From Saccoglossus kowalevskii (Eukaryota; Hemichordata; Enteropneusta; Harrimaniidae), in assembly GCF_000003605.2 (NCBI RefSeq), contig NW_003131026.1:1-64000 (forward strand): a DNA stretch of 64,000 nucleotides. The letters are read 5' to 3'. Within the stretch, counting starts at the first letter, position 1. Every line of letters starts with the position of its first letter. Below the pieces are notes generated by a model. That model did no database searches. It was not told the origin of the DNA and saw nothing but the letters and a program-made list of their open reading frames with translations. A program made the translations under genes and the position numbers. This document shows, piece by piece, positions 50,136-63,796 of the stretch.

Positions 50136-51305
50136 ATTGTTGAATGCTTGGGATTTAGGCTGATGTAAGCTATCATTTGTTTAATTATGGACCTCCGGAG
50201 AGGTCATCAAAAATTGCATCGACCGACGGTATTTCACGTCGTTTCGTGCAGGGTATTGGTAAAAGTTTTCAACTAGCAATAATCGCGCCTCGGTTGGAAC
50301 TCATGGGCTACGATATCGCCTCTGCGCAGAGATAAATTGACATCGCGCTGACCAGACAATCCAGGTCATATTCCACACACATATATACTCGGTTTGGATT
50401 TGGCGCATTACGTATTGGTTACGTAAAGGCAGCGTGGGGATATTGTTATGTAAATATATATTCACACATAAAAAGGCGGCCATTTAGCACGTTACTGTTT
50501 GTTGAATTAAAAAATAATTCATGCTGTTCCAACAGTTTATTCCACAACCATCCTCAACAAAATAAAGACTACATACGGTTTTTGATTAAACCCGTCTTTC
50601 CTTATTGTGGACTTTGTGGAATAACCATTCACGAGTCAATCGAAATAGGCAAATTGCACGACAGCTTCATTAGAACCACCACGCCGACTAAACTTGATTA
50701 TCCGACCACTGTCCCGGCGGTGTTGTTTTAGCGAACTTCCTGCAAGACATAGACATATACAAGTTCGCGTATATCAGCTGTTACCATTAATTCAACCCGT
50801 GGCCCAATCTGATGGTGTAATTTGCGTTTTTATAAGACGTTTTGCTTTCGTCTAGGTGAATATATATTACACTCTCGATGTGCGCCCTCCAAGAACAACG
50901 GTTCGAGTGATATGCATACATCGCCAATAGATGGCGTTTTTGAAAGTGTTCCTCTAAACGCAAATAGCATCCAATGTTATCTAATTTGAAATAGTATACG
51001 ACACGCAGAGTTCTTGTACTCAGGCACAAAATGGTGCAGCTACCTAAAGAGTATAAGATAACAAGACACGAAGAATAACAAGACTTGAGTCAATCATAAT
51101 AGACAAATTGCACGACAGTTTGTTTCAAGGACCAACACGCTGTCATCACCAACGTCATCACCATCATGTTTCTTTCATAACCTTGTTTTTGTGAATGATG
51201 CCATGCTTTAACTCATTCTGTTTAATTAAAATCTATGATAGAATAAAACACATATATTATTATGGATTGAGATGTCGGATACAACAATGTTACTTGTCGC
51301 ATAGT
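50136..51305 (+). repeat. Satellite unit M44 (class B, 6-bp deletion)
   Basis: 1170 bp. GTAAATATATATTC at about 50449-50462 lacks 6 bp and removes one arm of the GTGAA inverted repeat. GGCACAAAATGG and GGTTGGAACTC are private. Otherwise it resembles M43. Confidence 0.92.
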
Positions 51306-52483
51306 ATTGTTGAATGCTTGGGATTTATGCTGATGTAAGCTATCATTTGTTTAATTATGGACCTCCGGAGAGGTCATCAAAAATTGCATCGACCGACGGT
51401 ATTTCACGTCGTTTCGTGCAGGGTATTGGTAAAAGTTTTCAACTAGCAATAATCGCGCCTCGGGCGGACCTCATGGGCTACGATATCGCCTCTGCGCAGA
51501 GATAAATTGACATCGCGCTGACCAGACAATCCAGGTCATATTCCACACACATATATACTCGGTTTGGATTTGGCGCATTACGTATTGGTTACGTAAAGGC
51601 AGCGTGGGGATATTGTTATGTAAATAGGTGAAAATATTCACACATAAAAAAGCGGGCCATTTAGCACGTTATTGTTTGTTGAATTAAAAAAATAATTCAT
51701 GCTGTTCCAACAGTTTATTCCACAACCATCCTCAACAAAATAAAGATTACATACGGTTTTTGATTAAACCCGTCTTTCCTTATTGTGGACTTTGTGGAAT
51801 AACTATTCACGAGTTAATCGAAATAGGCAAATTGCACGACAGCTTCATTAGAACCACCACGCCGACTAAACTTGATTATCCGACCACTGTCCCGGCGGTG
51901 TTGTTTTAGCGAACTTCCTGCAAGACATAGACATATACAAGTTCGCGTATATCAGCTGTTACCATTAATTCAACGCGTGGTCCAATCTGATGGTGTAATT
52001 TGCGTTTTTATAAGACGTTTTGCTTTCGTCTATGTGAATATATATTACACTCTCGATGTGCGCCCTCCAAGAACAACGGTTCGAGTGATATGCATACATC
52101 GCCAATAGATGGCGTTTTTGAAAGTGTTCCTCTAAACGCAAATAGCATCCAATGTTATCTAATTTGAAATAGTACACTACACGCAGAGTTCTTGTACTCA
52201 GGCGCAAAATGGTGCAGCTACCTAAAGAGTATAAGATAACAAGACACGAAGAATAACAAGACTTGAGTCAATCATAATAGACAAATTGCACGACAGTTTG
52301 TTTCAAGGACCAACACGCTGTCATCACCAACGTCATCACCATCATGTTTCTTTCATAACCTTGTTTTTGTGAATGATGCCATGCTTTAACTCATTCTGTT
52401 TAATTAAAATCTATGATAGAATAAAACACATATATTACTATGGATTGAGATGTCGGATACAACAATGTTACTTTTCGCATAGT
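51306..52483 (+). repeat. Satellite unit M45 (class A)
   Basis: 1178 bp. Combines TTATGCTGATG with GTAAGCTATC at its start. Private changes are CTCGGGCGGACC, CGTGGTCCAATC and TATTACTATGG. ATAACTATTCACG is shared with M25. Confidence 0.92.
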
Positions 52484-53660
52484 ATTGTTGAATGCTTGGG
52501 ATTTATGCTGATGTAATCTATCATTTGTTTAATTATGGACCTCCGGAGAGGTCATCAAAAATTGCATCGACCGACGGTATTTCACGTCGTTTCGTGCAGG
52601 GTATTGGTAAAAGTTTTCAACTAGCAATAATCGCGCCTCGGTTGGACCTCATGGGCTATGATATCGCCTCTGCGCAGAGATAAATTGACATCGCGCTGAA
52701 CAGACAATCCAGGTCATATTCCACACACATATATACTCGGTTTGGATTTGGCGCATTACGTATTGGTTACGTAAAGGCAGCGTGGGGATATTGTTATGTA
52801 AATAGGTGAAAATATTCACACATAAAAAAGCGGCCATTTAGCACGTTATTGTTTGTTGAATTAAAAAAATAATTCATGCTGTTCCAACAGTTTATTCCAC
52901 AACCATCCTCAACAAAATAAAGATTACATACGGTTTTTGATTAAACCCGTCTTTCCTTATTGTGGACTTTGTGGAATAAATATTCACGAGTCAATCGAAA
53001 TAGGCAAATTGCACGACAGCTTCATTAGAACCACCACGCCGACTAAACTTGATTATCCGACCACTGTCCCGGCGGTGTTGTTTTAGCGAACTTCCTGCAA
53101 GACATAGACATATACAAGTTCGCGTATATCAGCTGTTACCATTAATTCAACCCGTGGCCCAATCTGATGGTGTAATTTGCGTTTTTATAAGACGTTTTGC
53201 TTTCGTCTAGGTGAATATATATTACACTCTCGATGTGCGCCCTCCAAGAACAACGGTTCGAGTGACATGCATACATCGCCAATAGATGGCGTTTTTGAAA
53301 GTGTTCCTCTAAACGCAAATAGCATCCAATGTTATCTAATTTGAAATAGTACACTACACGCAGAGCTCTTGTACTCAGGCGCAAAATGGTGCAGCTACCT
53401 AAAGAGTATAAGATAACAAGACACGAAGAATAACAAGACTTGAGTCAATCATAATAGACAAATTGCACGACAGTTTGTTTCAAGGACCAACACGCTGTCA
53501 TCACCAACGTCATCACCATCATGTTTCTTTCATAACCTTGTTTTTTTGAATGATGCCATGCTTTACCTCATTCTGTTTAATTAAAATCTATGATAGAATA
53601 AAACACATATATTATTATGGATTGAGATGTCGGATACAACAATGTTACTTTTCACATAGT
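52484..53660 (+). repeat. Satellite unit M46 (class B, 3' twin of M17)
   Basis: 1177 bp. Seven Ts before GAATGATGCC and TTTACCTC are shared with M17. Private changes are GGGCTATGATATC and GGAATAAATATTC. Ends with TTTTCACAT. Confidence 0.92.
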
Positions 53661-54832
53661 ATTGTTGAATGCTTGGGATTTATGCTGATGTAATCTATCA
53701 TTTGTGTAATTATGGACCTCTGGAGAGGTCATCAAAAATTGCATCGACCGACGGTATTTCACGTCGTTTCGTGCAGGGTATTGGTAAAAGTTTTCAACGA
53801 GCAATAATCGCGCCTCGGTTGTACCTCATGGGCTAAGATACCGCCTCTGCGCAGAGATAAATTGACATCGCGCTGACCATCCAGGTCATATTCCACACAC
53901 ATATATACTCGGTTTGGATTTGGCGCATTACGTATTGGTTACGTAAAGGCAGCGTGGGGATATTGTTATGTAAATAGGTGAAAATATTCACACATAAAAA
54001 GGCGGCCATTTAGCACGTTACTGTTTGTTGAGTTAAAAAATAATTCATGCTGTTCCAACAGTTTATTCCACAACCATCCTCTACAAAATAAAGATTACAT
54101 ACGGTTTTTGATTAAACCCGTCTTTCCTTATTGTGGACTTTGTGGAATAACCATTCACGAGTCAATCGAAATAGGCAAATTGCACGACAGCTTCATTAGA
54201 ACCACCACGCCGACTAAACTTGATTATCCGACCACTGTCCCGGCGGTGTTGTTTTAGCGAACTTCCTGCAAGACATAGACATATACAAGTTCGCGTATAT
54301 CAGCTGTTACCATTAATTCAACCCGTGGCCCAATCTGATGGTGTAATTTGCGTTTTTATAAGACGTTTTGCTTTCGTCTAGGTGAATATATATTACACTC
54401 TCGATGTGCGCCCTTCAAGAACAACGGTTCGAGTGACATGCATACGTCGCCAATAGATGGCGTTTTTGAAAGTGTTCCTCTAAACGCAAATAGCATCCAA
54501 TGGTATCTAATTTGAAATAGTACACTACACGCAGACCTCTTGTACTCAGGCGCAAAATGGTGCAGCTACCTAAAGAGTATAAGATAACAAGACACGAAGA
54601 ATAACCAGACTTGTGTCAATCATAATAGTCAAATTGCACGACAGTTTGTTTTTAGGACCCAACACGCTGTCATCACCAACGTCATCACCATCATGTTTCT
54701 TTCATAACCTTGTTTTGTTAAATGATGCCATGCTTTAACTCATTCTGTTTTATTAAAATCTATGATAGAATAAAACATATATATTATTATGGATTGAGAT
54801 GTCGGATACAACAATGTTACTTTTCGCATAGT
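53661..54832 (+). repeat. Satellite unit M47 (type D 5' half, class B 3' half)
   Basis: 1172 bp. Type D marks are present. GCTAAGATACC is shared with M2, TTGTGTAATT with M30, and AATGGTATCTAATTTG and CTTGTGTCAATC with M51. Private changes are CCCTTCAAG, CATACGTCGCC and AGACCTCTTG. Confidence 0.92.
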
Positions 54833-56010
54833 ATTGTTGAATGCTTTGGGATTTAGGCTGATGTAATCTATCATTTGTTTAATTATGGACCTCCGGAGAG
54901 GTTATCAAAAATTGCATCGACCGACGGTATTTCACGTCGTTTCGTGCAGGGTATTGGTAAAAGTTTTCAACTAGCAATAATCGCGCCTCTGTTGGACTTC
55001 ATGGGCTACGATATCGCCTCTGCGCAGAGATAAATTGACATCGCGCTGACCAGACAATCCAGGTCATATTCCACACACATATATACTCGGTTTGGATTTG
55101 GCGCATTACGTATTGGTTACGTAAAGGCAGCGTGGGGATATTGTTATGTAAATAGGTGAAAATATTCACACATAAAAAAGCGGCCATTTAGCACGTTATT
55201 GTTTGTTGAATTAAAAAAATAATTCATGCTGTTCCAACAGTTTATTCCACAACCATCCTCAACAAAATAAAGATTACACACGGTTTTTGATTAAACCCGT
55301 CTTTCCTTATTGTGGACTTTGTGGAATAACCATTCACGAGTCAATCGAAATAGGCAAATTGCACGACAGCTTCATTAGAACCACCATGCCGACTAAACTT
55401 GATTATCCGACCACTGTCCCGGCGGTGTTGTTTTAGCGAACTTCCTGCAAGACATAGACATATACAAGTTCGCGTATATCAGCTGTTACCATTAATTCAA
55501 CGCGTGGCCCAATCTGATGGTGTAATTTGCGTTTTTATAAGACGTTTTGCTTTCGTCTATGTGAATATATATTACACTCTCGATGTGCGCCCTCCAAGAA
55601 CAACGGTTCGAGTGATATGCATACATCGCCAATAGATGGCGTTTTTGAAAGTGTTCCTCTAAACGCAAATAGCATCCAATGTTATCTAATTTGAAATAGT
55701 ATACTACACACAGAGTTCTTGTACTCAGGCGTAAAATGGTGCAGCTACCTAAAGAGTATAAGATAACAAGACACGAAGAATAACAAGACTTGAGTCAATC
55801 ATAATAGACAAATTGCACGACAGTTTGTTTCAAGGACCAACACGCTGTCATCACCAACGTCATCACCATCATGTTTCTTTCATAACCTTGTTTTTGTGAA
55901 TGATGCCATGCTTTAACTCATTCTGTTTAATTAAAATCTATGATAGAATAAAACACATATATTATTATGGATTGAGATGTCGGATACAACAATGTTACTT
56001 GTCGCATAGT
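54833..56010 (+). repeat. Satellite unit M48 (class A, twin of M18)
   Basis: 1178 bp. AGGTTATCAAA, CTCTGTTGGACTTC, GATTACACACGG and GGCGTAAAATGG match M18. GCTTTGGG and ACCACCATGCC are private. Confidence 0.93.
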
Positions 56011-57189
56011 ATTGTTGAATGCTTGGGATTTATGCTGATGTAATCTATCATTTGTTTAATTATGGACCTCTGGAGAGGTCATCAAAAATTGCATCGACCG
56101 ACGGTATTTCACGTCGTTTCGTGCAGGGTATTGGTAAAAGTTTTCAACTAGCAATAATCGCGCCTCGGTTGGACCTCATGGGCTACGATATCGCCTCTGC
56201 GCAGAGATAAATTGACATCGCGCTGACCAGACAATCCAGGTCATATTCCACACACATATATACTCGGTTTGGATTTGGCGCATTACGTATTGGTTACGTA
56301 AAGGCAGCGTGGGGATATTGTTATGTGTAAATAGGTGAAAATATTCACACATAAAAAAGCGGCCATTTAGCACGTTATTGTTTGTTGATTAAAAAGAATA
56401 ATTCATGCTGTTCCAACAGTTTATTCCACAACCATCCTCAACAAAATAAAGATTACATACGGTTTTTGATTAAACCCGTCTTTCCTTATTGTGGACTTTG
56501 TGGAATAACCATTCACGAGTTAATCGAAATAGGCAAATTGCACGACAGCTTCATTTGAACCACCACGCCGACTAAACTTGATTATTCGACCACTGTCCCG
56601 GCGGTGTTGTTTTAGCGAACTTCCTGCAAGACATAGACATATACAAGTTCGCGTATATCAGCTGTTACCATTAATTCAACGCGTGGCCCAATCTGATGGT
56701 GTAATTTGCGTTTTTATAAGACGTTTTGCTTTCGTCTAGGTGAATATATATTACACTCTCGATGTGCGCCCTCCAAGAACAACGGTTCGAGTGATATGCA
56801 TACATCGCCAATAGATGGCGTTTTTGAAAGTGTTCCTCTAAACGCAAATAGCATCCAATGTTATCTAATTTGAAATAGTATACGACACGCAGAGTTCTTG
56901 TACTCAGGCGCAAAATGGTGCAGCTACCTAAAGAGTATAAGATAACAAGACACGAAGAATAACAATACTTGAGTCAATCATAATAGACAAATTGCACGAC
57001 AGTTTGTTTCAAGGACCAACACGCTGTCATCACCAACGTCATCACCATCATTTTTCTTTCATAACCTTGTTTTTGTGAATGATGCAATGCTTTAACTCAT
57101 TCTGTTTAATTAAAATCTATGATAGAATAAAACACATATATTATTATGGATTGAGATGTCGGATACAACAATGTTACTTTTCGCATAGT
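56011..57189 (+). repeat. Satellite unit M49 (hybrid, M20-like then M26-like)
   Basis: 1179 bp. The 5' part matches M20 (TATGTGTAAATAGG, TTGATTAAAAAGAAT, ATTATTCGACC). The 3' part matches M26 (AACAATACTTGAG, CATTTTTCTTTC, GATGCAATGC). It has class A CGCGTGG with class B CTAGGTG. Confidence 0.93.
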
Positions 57190-57921
57190 ATTGTTGAATG
57201 CTTGGGATTTAGGCTGATGTAAGCTATCATTTGTTTAATTATGGACCTCCGGAAAGGTCATCAAAAATTGCATCGACCGACGGTATTTCACGTCGTTTCG
57301 TGCAGGGTATTGGTAAAAGTTTTCAACTAGCAATAATCGCGCCTCGGTTGAACCTCATGGGCTACGATATCGCCTCTGCGCAGAGATAAATTGACATCGC
57401 GCTGACCAGACAATCCAGGTCATATTCCACACACATGTATACTCGGTTTGGATTTGGCGCATTACGTATTGGTTACGTAAAGGCAGCATGGGGATATTGT
57501 TATGTAAATAGGTGAAAATATTCACACATAAAAAGGCGGCCATTTAGCAACGTTATTGTTTGTTGAATTAAAAAAATAATTCATGCTGTCCAACAGTTAT
57601 TCACAACCATCCTCAACAAAATAAAGATTACATACGGTTTTGATTAAACCCGTCTTTCATTATTGTGGACTATGTGGAATAACCATTCACGAGTCAATCG
57701 AAATAGGCAAATTGCACGACAGCTTCATTAGAACCACCACGCCGACTAAACTAGATTATCCGACCACTGTCCCGGCGGTGTTGTTTTAGCGAACTTCCTG
57801 CGAGACATAGAATGATGGCATGCTTTAACTCATTCTGTTTTATTAAAATGTATGATAGAATAAACACATATATTATTATGGATTGAGATGTCGGATACAA
57901 CAATGTTACTTTTCGCATAGT
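57190..57921 (+). repeat. Satellite unit M50 (internal deletion of about 440 bp)
   Basis: 732 bp. Same deletion junction as M41, at about 57811, but on an M27-like 5' part (CGGAAAGGTC, GGTTGAACCTC, GGCAGCATGGG). Several one-base indels lie at 57549-57672. Confidence 0.95.
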
Positions 57922-59097
57922 ATTGTTGAATGCTTGGGATTTAGGCTGATGTAAGCTATCATTTGTTTAATTATGGACCTCCGGAGAGGTCATCAAAAAT
58001 TGCATCGACCGACGGTATTTCACGTCGTTTCGTGCAGGGTATTGGTAAAAGTTTTCAACTAGCAATAATCGCGCCTCGGTTGGACCTCATGGGCTACGAT
58101 ATCGCCTCTGCGCAGAGATAAATTGACATCGCGCTGACCAGACAATCCAGGTCATATTCCACACACATATATACTCGGTTTGGATTTGGCGCATTACGTA
58201 TTGGTTACGTAAAGGCAGCGTGGGGATATTGTTATGTAAATAGGTGAAAATATTCACACATAAAAAGGCGGCCATTTAGCACGTTACTGTTTGTTGAATT
58301 AAAAAATAATTCATGCTGTTCCAACAGTTTATTCCACAACCATCCTCAACAAAATAAAGACTACATACGGTTTTTGATTAAACCCGACTTTCCTTCTTGT
58401 GGACTTTGTGGAATAACCATTCACGAGTCAATCGAAATAGGCAAATTGCACGACAGCTTCATTAGAACCACCACGCCGACTAAACTTGATTATCCGACCA
58501 CTGTCCCGGCGGTGTTGTTTTAGCGAACTTCCTGCAAGACATAGACATATACAAGTTCGCGTATATCAGCTGTTACCATTAATTCAACCCGTGGCCCAAT
58601 CTGATGGTGTAATTTGCGTTTTTATAAGACGTTTTGCTTTCGTCTAGGTGAATATATATTACACTCTCGATGTGCGCCCTCCAAGAACAACGGTTCGAGT
58701 GACATGCATACATCGCCAATAGATGGCGTTTTTGAAAGTGTTCCTCTAAACGCAAATATCATCCAATGGTATCTAATTTGAAATAGTACACTACACGCAG
58801 AGCTCTTGTACTCAGGCGCAAAATGGTGCAGCTACCCAAGGAGTATAAGATAACAAGACACGAAGAATAACCAGACTTGTGTCAATCATAATAGTCAAAT
58901 TGCACTACAGTTTGTTTCTAGGACCAACACGCTGTCATCACCAACGTCATCACCATCATGTTTCTTTCATAACCTTGTTTTTGTAAATGATGCCATGCTT
59001 TAACTCATTCTGTTTTATTAAAATCTATGATAGAATAAAACATATATATTATTATGGATTGAGATGTCGGATACAACAATGTTACTTTTCGCATAGT
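57922..59097 (+). repeat. Satellite unit M51 (class B)
   Basis: 1176 bp. Starts like M42. AATGGTATCTAATTTG and CTTGTGTCAATC are shared with M47. Private changes are CCCGACTTTCC, CAAATATCATCC, GCTACCCAAGG and TTGCACTACAG. Confidence 0.92.
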
Positions 59098-60273
59098 ATT
59101 GTTGAATGCTTTGGATTTAGGCTGATGTAATCTATCATTTGTTTAATTATGGACCTCCGGAGAGGTCATCAAAAATTGCATCGACCGACGGTATTTCACG
59201 TCGTTTCGTGCAATGTATTGGTAAAAGTTTACAACTAGCAATAATCGCGCTTCGGTTGGACCTCATGGGCTACGATATCGCCTCTGCGCAGAGATAAATT
59301 GACATCGCGCTGACCAGACAATCCAGGTCATATTCCACACACATATATACTCGGTTTGGATTTGGCGCATTACGTATTGGTTACGTAAAGGCAGCGTGGG
59401 GATATTGTTATGTAAATAGGTGAAAATATTCACACATAAAAAGGCGGCCATTTAGCACGTTATTGTTTGTTGAATTAAAAAATAATTCATGCTGTTCCAA
59501 CAGTTTATTCCACAACCATCCTCAACAAAATAAAGATTACATACGGTTTTTGATTAAACCCGTCTTTCCTTATTGTGGACTTTGTGGAATAACCATTCAC
59601 GAGTCAATCTAAATAGGCAAATTACACGACAGCTTCATTAGAACCACCACGCCGACTAAACTTGATTATCCGACCACTGTCCCGGCGGTGTTGTTTTAGC
59701 GAACCTCCTGCAAGACAAAGACATATACAAGTTCGCGTATATCAGCTGTTACCATTAATTCAACCCGTGGCCCAATCTGATGGTGTAATTTGCGTTTTTA
59801 TAAGACGTTTTGCTTTCGTCTAGGTGAATATATATTACACTCTCGATGTGCGCCCTCTAAGAACAACGGTTCGAGTGACATGCATACATCGCCAATAGAT
59901 GGCGTTTTTGAAAGTGTTCCTTTAAACGCAAATAGCATCCAATGTTATCTAATTTGAAATAGTACACTACACGCAGAGCTCTTGTACTCAGGCGCAAAAT
60001 GGTGCAGCTACCTAAAGAGTATAAGATAACAAGACACGAAGAATAACAAGACTTGAGTCAATCATAATAGACAAATTGCACGACAGTTTGTTTCAAGGAC
60101 CAACACGCTGTCATCACCAACGTCATCACCAACATGTTTCTTTCATAACCTTGTTTTTGTGAATGATGCCATGCTTTAACTCATTCTGTTTAATTAAAAT
60201 CTATGATAGAATAAAACACATATATTATTATGGATTGAGATGTCGGATACAACAATGTTACTTTTCGCATAGT
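59098..60273 (+). repeat. Satellite unit M52 (class B)
   Basis: 1176 bp. CCCTCTAAG and CCTTTAAACGC are shared with M9 and M33. Private changes are GCTTTGGATTTA, GTGCAATGTATTGG, GTTTACAACTAGC and AAGACAAAGAC. Confidence 0.92.
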
Positions 60274-61449
60274 ATTGTTGAATGCTTGGGATTTATGCTG
60301 ATGTAATCTATCATTTGTTTAATTATGGACCACCGGAGAGGTCATCAAAAATTGCATCGACCGACGGTATTTCACGTCGTTTCGTGCAGGGTATTGGTAA
60401 AAGTTTTCAACTACCAATAATCGCGCTTCGGTTGGACCTCATGGTCTACGATATCGTCTCTGCGCAGAGATAAACTGACATCGCGCTGAACAGACAATAC
60501 AGGTCATATTCCACACACATATATACTCGGTTTGGATTTGGCGCATTACGTATTGGTTACGTAAAAGCAGCGTGGGGATATTGTTATGTAAATAGGTGAA
60601 AATATTCACACATAAAAAGGCGGCCATTTAGCACGTTATTGTTTGTTGAATTAAAAAATAATTCATGCTGTTCCAACAGTTTATTCCACAACCATCCTCA
60701 ACAAAATAAAGATTACATACGGTTTTTGATTAAACCCGTCTTTCCTTATTGTGGACTTTGTGGAATAACCATTCACGAGTCAATCGAAATAGGCAAATTG
60801 CACGACAGCTTCATTAGAACCACCACGCCGACTAAACTTGATTATCCGACCACTGTCCCGGCGGTGTTGTTTTAGCGAACTTCCTGCAAGACATAGACAT
60901 ATACAAGTTCGCGTATATCAGTTGTTACCATTAATTCAACCCGTGGCGCAATCTGATGGTGTAATTTGCGTTTTTATAAGACGTTTTGCTTTCGTCTTGG
61001 TGAATATATATTACACTCTCGATGTGCGCCCTCCAAGAACAACGGTTCGAGTGATATGCATACATCGCCAATAGATGGCGTTTTTGAAAGTGTTCCTCTA
61101 AACGCAAATAGCATCCAATGTTATCTAATTTGAAATAGTACACTACACGCAGAGTTCTTGTACTCAGGCGCAAAATGGTGCAGCTACCTAAAGAGTATAA
61201 GATAACAAGACACGAAGAATAACAAGACTTGAGTCAATCATAATAGACAAATTGCACGACAGTTTGTTTCAAGGACCAACACGCTGTCATCACCAACGTC
61301 ATCACCATCATGTTTCTTTCATAACCTTGTTTTTGTGAATGATGCCATGCTTTAACTCATTCTGTTTAATTACAATCTATGATAGAATAAAACACATATA
61401 TTATTATGGATTGAGATGTCGGATACAACAATTTTACTTGTCGCATAGT
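60274..61449 (+). repeat. Satellite unit M53 (class C, diverged 5' part)
   Basis: 1176 bp. The middle and 3' part match M7 and M24. The 5' part has many changes: CTACCAATAATC, CATGGTCTACG, ATATCGTCTC, ATAAACTGAC, CAATACAGG and AAAAGCAGC. Confidence 0.92.
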
Positions 61450-62626
61450 ATTGTTGAATGCTTGGGATTTATGCTGATGTAATCTATCATTTGTTTAATT
61501 ATGGACCTCTGGAGAGGTCATCAAAAATTGCATCGACCGACGGTATTTCACGTCGTTTCGTGCAGGGTATTGGTAAAAGTTTTCAACTAGCAATAATCGC
61601 GCCTCGGTTGGACCTCATGGGCTACGATATCGCCTCTGCGCAGAGATAAATTGACATCGCGCTGACCAGACAATCCAGGTCATATTCCACACACATATAT
61701 ACTCGGTTTGGACTTGGCGCATTACGTATTGGTTACGTAAAGGCAGCGTGGGGATATTGTTATGTAAATAGGTGAAAATATTCACACATAAAAAGGCGGC
61801 CATTTAGCATGTTACTGTTTGTTGAATTAAAAAAATAATTCATGCTGTTCCAACAGTTTATTCCACAACCATCCTCAACAAAATAAAGACTACATACGGT
61901 TTTTGATTAAACCCGTCTTTCCTTATTGTGGACTTTGTGGAATAACAATTCACGAGTCAATCGAAATAGGCAAATTGCACGACAGCTTCATTAGAACCAC
62001 CACGCCGACTAAACTTGATTATCCGACCACTGTCCCGGCGGTGTTGTTTTAGCGAACTTCCTGCAAGACATAGACATATACAAGTTCGCGTATATCAGCT
62101 GTTACCATTAATTCAACCCGTGGCCCAATCTGATGGTGTAATTTGCGTTTTTATAAGACGTTTTGCTTTCGTCTAGGTGAATATATATTACACTCTCGAT
62201 GTGCGCCCTCCAAGAACAACGGTTCGAGTGATATGCATACATCGCCAATAGATGGCGTTTTTGAAAGTGTTCCTCTAAACGCAAATAGCATCCAATGTTA
62301 TCTAATTTGAAATAGTATACGACACGCAGAGTTCTTGTACTCAGGCGCAAAATGGTGCAGCTACCTAAAGAGTATAAGATAACAAGACACGAAGAATAAC
62401 AAGACTTGAGTCAATCATAATAGACAAATTGGACGACAGTTTGTTTCAAGGACCAACACGCTGTCATCACCAACGTCATCACCATCATGTTTCTTTCATA
62501 ACCTTGTTTTTGTGAATGATGCCATGCTTTAACTCATTCTGTTTAATTAAAATCTATGATAGAATAAAACACATATATTATTATGGATTGAGATGTCGGA
62601 TACAACAATGTTACTTCTCGCATAGT
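61450..62626 (+). repeat. Satellite unit M54 (class B, twin of M4)
   Basis: 1177 bp. TTTAGCATGTTACTG, ATAACAATTCACG and GACTTGGCGC match M4. AATTGGACGACAG is private. Confidence 0.93.
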
Positions 62627-63796
62627 ATTGTTGAATGCTTGGGATTTATGCTGATGTAATCTATCATTTGTTTAATTATGGACCACCGGAGAGGTCATCA
62701 AAAGTTGCATCGACCGACGGTATTTCACGTCGTTTCGTGCAGGGTATTGGTGAAAGTTTTCAACTAGCAATAATCGCGCCTCGGTTGGACCTCATGGGCT
62801 ACGATATCGCCTCTGCGCAGAGATAAATTGACATCGCGCTGACCAGACAATCCAGGTCATATTCCACACACATATATACTCGGTTTGGATTTGGCGTATT
62901 ACGTATTGGTTACGTAAAGGCAGCGTGGGGATATTGTTATGTAAATAGGTGAAAATATTCACACATAAAAAGGCGGCCATTTAGCACGTTATTGTTTGTT
63001 GAATTAAAAATAATTCATGCTGTTCCAACAGTTTATTCCACAACCATCCTCACAAAATAAAGATTACATACGGTTTTGATTAAACCGTCTTTCCTTATTG
63101 TGGACTTTGTGGAATAACCATTCACGAGTCAATCGAAATAGGCAAATTGCACGACAGCTTTCATTAGAACCACACGCCGACTAAACTTGATTATCCGACC
63201 ACTGTCCCGGCGGTGTTGTTTAGCGAACTTCTGCAAGACATAGACATATACAAGTTCGCGTATATCAGCTGTTACCATTAATTCAACGCGTGGCCCAATC
63301 TGATGGTGTAATTTGCGTTTTTATAAGACGTTTTGCTTTCGTCTATGTGAATATATATTACACTCTCGATGTGCGCCCTCCAAGAACAACGGTTCGAGTG
63401 ATATGCATACATCGCCAATAGATGGCGTTTTTGAAAGTGTTCCTCTAAACGCAAATAGCATCCAATGTTATCTAATTTGAAATAGTACACTACACGCAGA
63501 GCTCTTGTACTCAGGCGCAAAATGGTGCAGCTACCTAAAGAGTATAAGATAACAAGACACGAAGAATAACAAGACTTGAGTCAATCATAATAGACAAATT
63601 GCACGACAGTTTGTTTCAAGGACCAACACGCTGTCATCACCAACGTCATCACCATCATGTTTCTTTCATAACCTTGTTTTTGTGAATGATGCCATGCTTT
63701 AACTCATTCTGTTTAATTAAAATCTATGATAGAATAAAACACATATATTATTATGGATTGAGATGTCGGATACAACAATTTTACTTGTCGCATAGT
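62627..63796 (+). repeat. Satellite unit M55 (class A)
   Basis: 1170 bp. TTTGGCGTATTACG is shared with M1. Private changes are CAAAAGTTGC and TTGGTGAAAG. A cluster of one-base indels spans about 63010-63235. Confidence 0.92.
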
